From the NCBI GenBank assembly GCA_017456985.1, contig JAFTIH010000042.1:1-56195 (forward strand): DNA of 56,195 nt, read 5' to 3'. Shown one piece after another: positions 9,392-16,598 of this stretch (positions are counted from its first letter, which is position 1; each line of letters opens with the position of its first letter). Below the pieces are notes generated by a model. It searched no databases, was not told the origin of the DNA, and saw nothing but the letters and a program-made list of their open reading frames with translations. The stretch comes from Clostridia bacterium (GTDB lineage Bacteria; Bacillota; Clostridia; Oscillospirales; CAG-272). The translations under genes and the position numbers were made by a program.

Positions 9392-10296
9392 AGACGTCCG
9401 TTTCGCTTTGCGGCATTACGATCGACAATCCCGTCATCCCCGCAAGCGGTACCTTTGGCTTCGGTCTTGAATTTGCCGAGCTGTACGACATCAACGTTTT
9501 AGGCTCCTTCTCCTTCAAGGGAACGACCAAGGACGCACGCTTTGGCAACCCGACGCCCCGCATCGCGGAGACCGAGGGCGGTATGCTCAACGCGGTCGGT
9601 CTGCAAAACCCCGGTGTAGCGCACGTCAAGGCAGTGGAGCTTCCCGCACTCGCCAAGGTCTTTCACAAGCCCGTGATGGCAAACGTCAGCGGCTTTTCGA
9701 TCGAGGACTACGCCTACACCTGCGCGGCACTTGACGACGAAGAGCAGATCGGTTGGATCGAGGTCAATATCAGCTGCCCCAACGTTCACGGCGGCGGTAT
9801 GAGCTTTGGCACGTCCGCACAAAACGCGGCGGCGGTCACGAAGGCTGTCAAGGCGGTGACCAAAAAGCCTATCATCATCAAGCTTACCCCCAACGTAACG
9901 GATATTTGCGAGATCGCGCGGGCGGTCGAGGTGGAGGGCGCCGACGGCGTTTCTCTGATCAATACGCTCTCGGGCATGCGCATTTCTCTGCCCAAAAGAA
10001 AACCTCTGCTTGCCAACGTGACGGGCGGTCTTTCGGGTCCTTGCGTGTTCCCCGTTGCGCTTCGTTGCGTATATCAGGTCTATAACGCCGTCAAGATCCC
10101 GATCGTGGGCATGGGCGGTGTGTCGAGCGCAGAGGACGTCATCGAAATGATGATGGCGGGCGCGACTGCCGTTGAGGTGGGCGCTGCCAACCTCGTGGAT
10201 CCCTTTGCTTCCAAAAAGATCGTGGAGGCTCTTCCTCTCGCGATGGAGAAATACAAGATTTCGTCGCTCACCGAGATCATCGGCGCGGCGCATTAA
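9385..10296 (+). CDS. pyrD: Dihydroorotate dehydrogenase, class 1B catalytic subunit
   Basis: FMN enzyme oxidising dihydroorotate to orotate. The 303-residue TIM barrel carries VNISCPN with the catalytic Cys at residue 131, the mark of class 1 enzymes (class 2 uses Ser). Pairing with pyrK makes it class 1B, NAD-dependent and suited to anaerobes. The ATG at 9385 has AAGGAGGAG upstream and overlaps the last codons of pyrK. Longer in-frame starts inside pyrK have no ribosome site. Followed by pyrF after 15 nt. Confidence 0.96.
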   Translation: MVKTSVSLCGITIDNPVIPASGTFGFGLEFAELYDINVLGSFSFKGTTKDARFGNPTPRIAETEGGMLNAVGLQNPGVAHVKAVELPALAKVFHKPVMANVSGFSIEDYAYTCAALDDEEQIGWIEVNISCPNVHGGGMSFGTSAQNAAAVTKAVKAVTKKPIIIKLTPNVTDICEIARAVEVEGADGVSLINTLSGMRISLPKRKPLLANVTGGLSGPCVFPVALRCVYQVYNAVKIPIVGMGGVSSAEDVIEMMMAGATAVEVGAANLVDPFASKKIVEALPLAMEKYKISSLTEIIGAAH

Positions 10297-10311
10297 CGAA
10301 AGGAGTACGTC

Positions 10312-11010
10312 ATGGGAAAAGACGTTATTATTGCTTGCGATTTTGCGAGCGCGGAGGCAGTTTTTAACTTCCTTGACAAATTCAAGGAGGAAAAGCCCTT
10401 CGTTAAGATCGGTATGGAGCTTTTCTATGCGGAAGGTCCCTCGATCGTAAGACAGATCAAGGAGCGCGGTCACAAGATCTTCCTTGACCTCAAGCTTCAC
10501 GACATCCCCAACACCGTAAAGAAATCGATGGCGGTGCTTTCCTCGCTTGACGTGGATATGTGCAACCTGCACGCAGCGGGCACCTCGGCGATGATGACGG
10601 CGGCACTTGAGGGTCTTACCCGTGCCGACGGCACCCGCCCCCTTCTGATCGCAGTCACGCAGCTGACCTCTACGGATGAAGAGAGAATGCAAAAGGAGCT
10701 TCTGATCGACTTCCCCATCGGCGAGGTCGTTATGAAGTACGCCGAAAACGCCAAGGCAAGCGGACTTGACGGTGTCGTATGCTCTCCCCTTGAGGCAGGC
10801 ATCGTTCACGACCGTTGCGGTAAGGATTTTCTGACGGTAACGCCCGGCGTGCGCTTCGCTGACGGTGACGTTGGCGACCAGAAGCGCGTGATGACGCCCG
10901 CAGAGGCAAAGAAGATCGGCTCGGACTACATCGTCGTGGGCCGTCCCATCACCGCAGCAGATGACCCCGTTGCCGCATACCGCCGTTGTGTCGCGGAATT
11001 CGTTGGATAA
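10312..11010 (+). CDS. pyrF: Orotidine 5'-phosphate decarboxylase
   Basis: Last step to UMP: decarboxylates OMP without cofactor. The 232-residue protein is of the short (group 1, Bacillus/E. coli-like) class. The catalytic Lys/Asp array is visible as [13 protein letters not shown] near residues 60-72, with an N-terminal IIACDFAS and a C-terminal [10 protein letters not shown] phosphate-binding loop. ATG is preceded by AAAGGAG. Placement before pyrE gives the adjacent pair that many organisms fuse as UMP synthase. Confidence 0.96.
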   Translation: MGKDVIIACDFASAEAVFNFLDKFKEEKPFVKIGMELFYAEGPSIVRQIKERGHKIFLDLKLHDIPNTVKKSMAVLSSLDVDMCNLHAAGTSAMMTAALEGLTRADGTRPLLIAVTQLTSTDEERMQKELLIDFPIGEVVMKYAENAKASGLDGVVCSPLEAGIVHDRCGKDFLTVTPGVRFADGDVGDQKRVMTPAEAKKIGSDYIVVGRPITAADDPVAAYRRCVAEFVG

Positions 11011-11024
11011 AAAGGAGAAATACG

Positions 11025-11681
11025 ATGGAAAGCTACAAGAGAGAATTTATCCAGTTTTTGGAGAGCGCAGGCGTATTGAAGTTTGGTGACTTCACCGCAA
11101 AAAGCGGCAGAAAGATCCCCTACTTCATCAACGCAGGCATGATCAAAACGGGCGCCGACATCGCGACGCTCGGCGAGTTTTACGCGCGTGCGTACTTTGA
11201 AAAGCTGGGCAAGAAGAACGCCGTGCTGTACGGTCCCGCATATAAGGGCATTTCCCTTTCCGTTTCCGCTGCCGTCGCACTGTCGAAGAACGGTCTTAAC
11301 GTTCCCTTCTTCTTCAACCGCAAGGAGGTCAAGGACCACGGTGAGGGCGGCGTGTTCGTGGGCTACGTTCCCACGGAGGGCGAAGAAGTCGTCATTATTG
11401 AGGACGTGATCACTGCAGGCACCGCCATCCGCGAGAGCATGGAGATCCTCTCGCACTTACAGGGTGTGAAGGTTGCCGCTACCTTTATTATGGTTGACAG
11501 AAAAGAAAAGGGACAGGGCGAAAAGGGCGCGATGCAGGAGATCGAGGAGCAGTTCGGCTTCCCCGTTTACTCCATCGTCGACGTGTACGACATCATTGAA
11601 TATCTGGAAGAGGACCCCAAGAACGAAGAAAACGTCACGAGAATCAAGAACTATCTTGCCGTCAACGGCGCAAAAGCATAA
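11025..11681 (+). CDS. pyrE: Orotate phosphoribosyltransferase
   Basis: Transfers phosphoribose from PRPP to orotate to give OMP. The 218-residue protein has a type I PRTase fold with the PRPP loop [16 protein letters not shown] at about 125-140. An N-terminal [13 protein letters not shown] segment binds orotate and PRPP. AAAGGAG lies 9 nt before the ATG at 11025; an upstream in-frame extension into pyrF was rejected for lack of a ribosome site. The next gene, pyrB, starts 11 nt after the stop. Confidence 0.95.
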   Translation: MESYKREFIQFLESAGVLKFGDFTAKSGRKIPYFINAGMIKTGADIATLGEFYARAYFEKLGKKNAVLYGPAYKGISLSVSAAVALSKNGLNVPFFFNRKEVKDHGEGGVFVGYVPTEGEEVVIIEDVITAGTAIRESMEILSHLQGVKVAATFIMVDRKEKGQGEKGAMQEIEEQFGFPVYSIVDVYDIIEYLEEDPKNEENVTRIKNYLAVNGAKA

Positions 11682-11691
11682 GGAGAATCGT

Positions 11692-12618
11692 ATGCGACAT
11701 CTGATTGGTATGGACGACTTGTCCGTAGCGGATATCGACAAGCTGATCGCTACCGCGGAGGACATTATCGCATCCCCCGAAAAATACAGCGACGTTTGCC
11801 GCGGCAAAAAGCTCGCCACGCTCTTTTACGAGCCCTCCACCCGTACCCGCCTGTCCTTCGAGGCGGCGATGATGGAGCTTGGCGGCGGCGTACTCGGCTT
11901 TTCCGAGGCACAAAGCTCCTCTGCCGCGAAGGGCGAGAGCGTTGCCGACACCGCCAAGGTCATTTCCTGCTTTGCGGATATTATGGTTATGCGCCACTTC
12001 AAGGAGGGCGCACCCATGGTCGCGGCAAGAAACGCATCCATCCCCGTCATCAACGCGGGCGACGGCGGACACAATCACCCCACCCAGACGCTTACCGACC
12101 TTTTGACCATCAAGCGTGAAAAGGGTCGCTTAACCAATATGACGATCGGTCTTTGCGGCGATTTAAAGTTCGGCAGAACGGTACACTCTCTGATCGAGGC
12201 GATGTCCCGCTACGAGGGTATCCGCTTCGTGCTGATCGCCCCCGAGGAGCTTCCCGTGCCCGATTACATCAAGCACGAGGTGCTGGAAAAGAACGGCATC
12301 CCCTACGAGGAAACGACGGATCTCGAAGCAGTTCTTCCCTCCCTTGACGTGCTGTATATGACGCGCGTGCAGAGAGAGCGCTTCTTCAACGAGCAGGATT
12401 ATATCCGTTTGAAGGACAGCTATATTCTGACGCCCCTCAAGCTTGCCAAGGCGAAAGCGGATTGCACGGTGCTCCATCCTCTGCCCCGTGTCAACGAGAT
12501 CTCGGTTGCCGTTGACAAAGACCCCAGAGCCTGCTATTTCAAGCAGGTGCTTTGCGGAAAATATATCCGTATGGCGTTAATCAAGATGCTTCTTGAATCT
12601 ACGAGCGAGGAGGCGTAA
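11692..12618 (+). CDS. pyrB: Aspartate carbamoyltransferase catalytic chain
   Basis: Condenses carbamoyl phosphate with aspartate, the committed step of pyrimidine synthesis. The 308-residue chain shows the carbamoyl-phosphate motif [14 protein letters not shown] near residue 44, the [12 protein letters not shown] block near 128 and TRVQRERF near 223, which binds aspartate. AGGAG precedes the ATG at 11692. It is followed 3 nt later by the regulatory chain PyrI, so the holoenzyme is probably the allosteric c6r6-type dodecamer rather than the unregulated Bacillus trimer. Confidence 0.96.
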   Translation: MRHLIGMDDLSVADIDKLIATAEDIIASPEKYSDVCRGKKLATLFYEPSTRTRLSFEAAMMELGGGVLGFSEAQSSSAAKGESVADTAKVISCFADIMVMRHFKEGAPMVAARNASIPVINAGDGGHNHPTQTLTDLLTIKREKGRLTNMTIGLCGDLKFGRTVHSLIEAMSRYEGIRFVLIAPEELPVPDYIKHEVLEKNGIPYEETTDLEAVLPSLDVLYMTRVQRERFFNEQDYIRLKDSYILTPLKLAKAKADCTVLHPLPRVNEISVAVDKDPRACYFKQVLCGKYIRMALIKMLLESTSEEA

Positions 12619-12621
12619 ACG

Positions 12622-13041
12622 ATGAAGGTTGATTCGATTCGCAACGGCGTGGTTATCGACCACATCACCCCCGGTCGCGGTATGGCGATCTACCGTTTTT
12701 TGGGACTTGACCGCTTAAACTGCCCCATCGCCATCATTATGAATGCGGCAAGCCGCCGCATGGGCGCGAAGGACATCATCAAGGTGGACGTGGATCTTCC
12801 TCTTGAATTGGATGCACTGGGCTATATTGATCCCGATGTGACGGTCAACGTGATCGAAAACGGGATCCTAACGCGCAAGTATCACCCCGGGCTTCCCGAG
12901 GAGATCGTGGATATCGTCAAGTGCAAAAACCCCCGTTGCATCACCACGACCGAACAGGAGCTACCGCACGTGTTCCGTCTGACGGACAAGGAAAACCGCA
13001 CCTATCGGTGCATTTATTGCGAAAGCAAATCTAAGGAATAA
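12622..13041 (+). CDS. pyrI: Aspartate carbamoyltransferase regulatory chain
   Basis: Non-catalytic subunit that binds nucleotide effectors (CTP and ATP in E. coli) and clamps the catalytic trimers through a zinc domain. The 139-residue protein has the N-terminal allosteric domain with the DHITPGRGM segment. Four zinc ligands are visible in the C-terminal domain: Cys101, Cys106, Cys130 and Cys133 (CX4C...CX2C). All are intact, so regulation at enzyme level is plausible. This matters because the operon lacks a visible PyrR attenuator. It is the last gene of the operon, directly followed by a long terminator hairpin. Confidence 0.95.
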   Translation: MKVDSIRNGVVIDHITPGRGMAIYRFLGLDRLNCPIAIIMNAASRRMGAKDIIKVDVDLPLELDALGYIDPDVTVNVIENGILTRKYHPGLPEEIVDIVKCKNPRCITTTEQELPHVFRLTDKENRTYRCIYCESKSKE

Positions 13042-13110
13042 AATAAAACGCCCCGTTTTAGCGTGATTTGGTCAAAAAAGACGTCAAGCTAAAACGGGGT
13101 ATTTTATTTT
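13040..13110. terminator. Long bidirectional terminator between pyrI and the ABC exporter
   Basis: Segments 13040-13062 and 13088-13110 are almost perfectly complementary: a 12-bp GC-rich core plus an A/T-rich outer arm, interrupted by two mismatches. The A/T arms provide a U tract in either direction. It lies between the convergent pyrI and ABC transporter genes and should terminate both. Confidence 0.9.
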
Positions 13111-13115
13111 TAGAA

Positions 13116-15077
13116 TCAATCGTCCTTGGCGGCGTCCGTGTCCGCGCTGACGTAATGCTGTGCCTGGGTAGAAAATAGATGATGGTACTTGCCCTTTAAC
13201 TCCATCAGGTCGGCGTGCGAGCCAAGCTCCACGACCTCACCCGCTTCGAGCACCACGATCTTGTCCGCCACCGTTGCGCTGGAAAGGCGGTGGGAAACGA
13301 ACACGGCGATCTTGTTTTCCCCGAGATCGGCAAAGCGGTTGAAGACCTCTTGCTCTGCCAAGGGGTCGAGCGATGCGGTGGGCTCATCGAGGATCAAAAT
13401 GTCAGAATCCTTATAGAAGGCACGGGCGATGGAGAGCTTTTGCCACTGACCGATCGAGAGCTCGATGCCGTTTTCTTCAAAGTAGCGCATCAAGGGGGTA
13501 TCGAAGCCTGCGGGAAGCTTTTCGATAAAGCCGTCGGCGTTCCCCTTCTTGGCGGCAAGCGCGATCTGCTCATCCGTCATCTCGGCGCCCACGTCACCGT
13601 AGGCGATATTTTCCTTGACGCTCACGGCATACTTGCCGAAGTCCTGGAAGATGATGCCAAAGATGTCGTAAAGGGCGCGCACGTCGTATTCCCGCAGATC
13701 CACGCCGTCGAGCAAGATCACGCCCTCGGTGGGGTCGTAAAGACGGGTAAGGAGCTTGATGAGCGTGGTCTTTCCCGCGCCGTTGAGTCCGACGAGCACG
13801 ACGTTTTCGCCCGCTTCAATGGTGAGATTGACGTTTTTGATGACGTCGCGCTCCGTACCGGGATAACGGAAGGACACCCCGCGAAATTCGATCGTATGCG
13901 GTGCGTGGCGCACGGGCTTTTTGGGGGCGTCGCTGTTCGGTACGACGGTGATCGGCTCACGCATAAACACCATCATATTATCGATAAAGAGCGTTCCCTC
14001 GTAAATAGACGCGGTCGCGTTGACAAGTGTGGTCACGGCGGCAGAGATCGAGGTGAGTGCCCCCGTATAGAGTGAGTAGTCACCGATCTGCTCTCCACTG
14101 CCGATCACGCGATAGATGACGAAGGCAAAAAGCACGAAGTGGGCGATCAAGGAGATCACGGCGAGCACGACGTGCCAGATCGCCTCTTGGATAGCAAGGC
14201 GCTTGATACCCGCAAAATACTTGCGGAACGCCGCACGGTATTTGCCGATAAAGGTGTCGGCAAGCCCCATAATACGGACTTCCTTCGCCATATCCTTGTT
14301 GACGACGAGGGCAGAAAAGTATTCCATCTGACGGCGCTCCTTGGAGCGGTGACGCGCATAATGGAACTGCTTGCCGCGATAGATGTAGTTGACCACGGCA
14401 CCGGGAAGCGCCATAACGGCGATGACTACGGGCGCCAGGGGGTGTAGTCCGATCAAAATCAAGGCAAAGCTGATCACGGTGATGATGGAGCTGATGACGT
14501 TGAAGGTGGATTGCAGGATCCAAATGGGGCGCATACCAGCCTCGCGGTTGGCGTTTTCCATCTTCTCATAAAACTCGGGGCGGTCAAAGCTCGCCATATC
14601 CACCGTTTTTGCTTTTTCGATGATCTTCATCTTGATGTGGTTGCATACGAGATCACCCGCAAGCTGGTTGACGGTTGTGGAAATACGCGCCATGATCTTG
14701 GTAAACGCCTGATAGATGAAGTAGAAAAGAAGCAAAAAGGCAACGACACCAAGGAAGGATTCCACCAGGGCGCCAAAGCTCATATTTCCCGCCACCAGCG
14801 CCGCCGTCGCGTCCCCCGCGTGCAAAACGCGCGAGATCTCATTTAACAGCTCCTTGGAGATGTAGGCACCGATGATGGGAAAAATGCCGTCGCAAATGCA
14901 GAAAAAGGTCATCAAGAGCAGGATAAAGGGATTGGTTTCCCAAACCAGCTTAATGATGTAGAATAACCTTTGAAAGAAGCCACCTACGTTTTTAAATAAA
15001 AGCGAGAAAAACTCTTTTGCGTTTTTGGGCTTTTGCCGTTTGGGGGCTTCCTTATAGGGTCGAAAACGCGGTCCCAT
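13116..15077 (-). CDS. ABC exporter, fused membrane and ATPase domains
   Basis: A 653-residue half-transporter: six membrane spans in the first roughly 360 residues, then a nucleotide-binding domain. Seen are Walker A (GLNGAGKTT, about 427-435), Walker B and the catalytic Glu (ILILDEPTASLD, about 555-567) and the H-loop (VSHRLSS). The signature loop reads LSIGQWQKL near 537 instead of LSGGQ. No partner half-transporter is adjacent, so it probably acts as a homodimer. The GQWQK variant occurs in a subset of bacterial exporters. Substrate unknown. It follows the metallophosphoesterase gene by 26 nt and is probably co-transcribed with it. Confidence 0.88.
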   Translation of the reverse strand: MGPRFRPYKEAPKRQKPKNAKEFFSLLFKNVGGFFQRLFYIIKLVWETNPFILLLMTFFCICDGIFPIIGAYISKELLNEISRVLHAGDATAALVAGNMSFGALVESFLGVVAFLLLFYFIYQAFTKIMARISTTVNQLAGDLVCNHIKMKIIEKAKTVDMASFDRPEFYEKMENANREAGMRPIWILQSTFNVISSIITVISFALILIGLHPLAPVVIAVMALPGAVVNYIYRGKQFHYARHRSKERRQMEYFSALVVNKDMAKEVRIMGLADTFIGKYRAAFRKYFAGIKRLAIQEAIWHVVLAVISLIAHFVLFAFVIYRVIGSGEQIGDYSLYTGALTSISAAVTTLVNATASIYEGTLFIDNMMVFMREPITVVPNSDAPKKPVRHAPHTIEFRGVSFRYPGTERDVIKNVNLTIEAGENVVLVGLNGAGKTTLIKLLTRLYDPTEGVILLDGVDLREYDVRALYDIFGIIFQDFGKYAVSVKENIAYGDVGAEMTDEQIALAAKKGNADGFIEKLPAGFDTPLMRYFEENGIELSIGQWQKLSIARAFYKDSDILILDEPTASLDPLAEQEVFNRFADLGENKIAVFVSHRLSSATVADKIVVLEAGEVVELGSHADLMELKGKYHHLFSTQAQHYVSADTDAAKDD

Positions 15078-15103
15078 GGGTCATACCTCTTTTCTTTCTG
15101 TCG

Positions 15104-15613
15104 TTATAAACGGTCAGCACAAAGCAAGCCGTGCGATAGTAAATAGCCGTTGTCGCGAATGGTCAGAACGCCGTAGCTGTATCCGCCCGCTTCCCTTTTC
15201 CCGATGCTACCCGGGTTAAAGACCTGAAGCGTGCTACCGTCGCCAAGATCGTAGCGGGTGTCGAGCGCTTGATGGGTGTGTCCGCATAAAAGAAGGTCAA
15301 AGCCCTCTCTCCCCGCGTGCGCCACGGCGCCGCCGTAGCCACCCTTGGTGCCGTAGGTATGTCCGTGCATCATTAAGATCCGAAGCGAGCCAAACGTCAC
15401 CTCGCGCTCGTACGGATACCCGTCTGCTCCAAAGAGGTCACAGTTGCCGCGCACGCCAAGCACGATAAGGCGCGGGAAGCAGGCTTCTACGTCGGCAAGA
15501 TCCTTGACCCCGTCACCGCAAAAAAGCAAATGCGTGGCGGAAGGATGCTCGGCGATCACGCGGAGCATCGGTTGCACGTTTCCGTGGGAATCGGAAAAAA
15601 TGAGAATTTCCAA
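15104..15613 (-). CDS. YfcE/MJ0936-type metallophosphoesterase
   Basis: Small calcineurin-like phosphoesterase, about 169 residues. The dimetal ligand series is complete: SDSHGN near the N-terminus, FCGDG, VRGNCD, then MHGH and CGHTHQ. Family members hydrolyse phosphodiesters in vitro; the physiological substrate is unknown. A TTG at 15613 with GAAAAGAGG 5 nt upstream is chosen. A longer frame from 15652 would add 13 residues not expected in the family. In clostridia such genes often follow the rdgB/rph block, but here the neighbour is an ABC exporter. Confidence 0.85.
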   Translation of the reverse strand: MEILIFSDSHGNVQPMLRVIAEHPSATHLLFCGDGVKDLADVEACFPRLIVLGVRGNCDLFGADGYPYEREVTFGSLRILMMHGHTYGTKGGYGGAVAHAGREGFDLLLCGHTHQALDTRYDLGDGSTLQVFNPGSIGKREAGGYSYGVLTIRDNGYLLSHGLLCADRL

Positions 15614-15673
15614 AAGTACCTCTTTTCTTTCCCCTTCATATACTGAAAACAAATCAGCACAGAGGGGGTCACA

Positions 15674-15898
15674 ATGGATATCAAGCCCGAAGTTTTAGAA
15701 AAGCTACTCTCCCAAAGCGATGAGCGCTTATGGGAAATGATCCGAACGGTTGGGGCGATGAACGGTGTTTCGCTTTCACAATCACCGCCTCCCAAGGCGG
15801 AAATGGACCGCTTGCGGCAGCTTTTGCGCAGCGGTGCGTTAAGTAAGGAGCAGGCGATGGAGATTTTGAGAAAGCGAAATGCGGGAGGTGCACCGTGA
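15674..15898 (+). CDS. Small uncharacterised helical protein, first of a three-gene cluster
   Basis: 74 residues, rich in Leu, Glu, Arg and Lys, with no cysteine, signal peptide or membrane span. It looks like two amphipathic helical pairs: LEKLLSQSDERLWEMIRTVG in the first half and a PKAEMDRLRQLL...LSKEQAMEILRK block in the second, separated by a Ser/Pro linker. A GGGGG-containing ribosome site precedes the ATG. The stop overlaps the next start in a GTGA junction, so the two proteins are coupled and may form a complex. I do not recognise a characterised family. It resembles short hypothetical proteins I associate with clostridial genomes, but this is an impression, not a search result. Confidence 0.7.
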   Translation: MDIKPEVLEKLLSQSDERLWEMIRTVGAMNGVSLSQSPPPKAEMDRLRQLLRSGALSKEQAMEILRKRNAGGAP

Positions 15899-16242
15899 GC
15901 GAAGAAGGCAAGGCGTTACCCGACCTTTCCGAGATCATCGGAATGGTGTCCGCCAACCCGAAGGCGATGGCGATGCTCTCTTCCCTGCTCGGCGGTGCGC
16001 CGACAGAGCAAAAGGCACCCGTCAAAGACCTTGAAGAGCGGGAGGAAGGAAAGGAAACGCCGCCCCGTCTTCCGCCCTCTGCTTTGGGTAAGCATCCCGA
16101 TAAAAACGAGGAAAGACGCCGCTTGCTTATGGCGCTGAAGCCCTTTTTGTCGCCCGAGCGCCGTCAGGCGGTCAACACCCTTTTGCTCGTTCTTGAGGGG
16201 CTGTCCCTGCTTTCTGCGGGAAAGGAGCCACCATGTACATAG
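15895..16242 (+). CDS. Uncharacterised protein, second of the three-gene cluster
   Basis: 115 residues, starting at a GTG that overlaps the previous stop. An N-terminal segment (LSEIIGMVSANPKAMAMLSSL) is followed by a low-complexity Lys/Glu/Pro linker. A C-terminal helical block reads RRRLLMALKPFLSPERR then a leucine-rich helix. No catalytic motif, signal peptide or true membrane span is evident. The block around ALKPFLSPERR looks like the conserved core, which suggests a protein-protein contact. Its 3' end overlaps the third gene by 10 nt. Function unknown; the coupling predicts shared work with both neighbours. Confidence 0.7.
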   Translation: MSEEGKALPDLSEIIGMVSANPKAMAMLSSLLGGAPTEQKAPVKDLEEREEGKETPPRLPPSALGKHPDKNEERRRLLMALKPFLSPERRQAVNTLLLVLEGLSLLSAGKEPPCT

Positions 16243-16598
16243 GAAGACATCCGCGCCCCCTGACGGGAAGCACCGTCACCGAGGAGGGCGTCAGCATTCC
16301 CGAGAATTACGCGGGAAACGCATTTTTTGAGCCGCCCGCCGCAACGGAAGAAGAGCGTAGCGCACCGCCCACTGAAAACGAACAGAAGGACGCAGTTGAA
16401 GGGGCGGTAGCGGCGGTCGCACCGACCGAGCGAAGAGAAACGGTCGGCACCGAGCGCTCTTTTTTTGAAAAGCTTTTACCGCGCGCAGAGCATCTGTTTT
16501 CCTCGGACGCCCTGCTCGTCTTCCTCGCCGTTCTGCTTGCACAAAGCGAAAACGACTCGGATCTCAGCATTTTACTTTTTCTTTTACTTCTGTTTTAG
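16233..16598 (+). CDS. Uncharacterised protein with hydrophobic C-terminus, third of the cluster
   Basis: 121 residues. The N-terminal two thirds is polar, Glu/Pro-rich and probably disordered. The last 30 residues are two hydrophobic stretches (LLVFLAVLLAQ and ILLFLLLLF) separated by an acidic SENDSD turn. That could be a hairpin-like membrane anchor or an aggregating tail. AAAGGAG lies within the previous gene. The stop codon overlaps the polC stop on the other strand by 3 nt (16596-16597 are common to both stops), leaving no room for a terminator. Function unknown; a membrane-linked component is the most that can be inferred. Confidence 0.68.
   Translation: MYIGRHPRPLTGSTVTEEGVSIPENYAGNAFFEPPAATEEERSAPPTENEQKDAVEGAVAAVAPTERRETVGTERSFFEKLLPRAEHLFSSDALLVFLAVLLAQSENDSDLSILLFLLLLF

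Noticed and set aside
15614-15673. Promoter for the three-small-gene cluster
   Set aside because: A TATACT is present near 15637, but no acceptable -35 at 16-18 nt and no clear sporulation-sigma motif, so no promoter is claimed.
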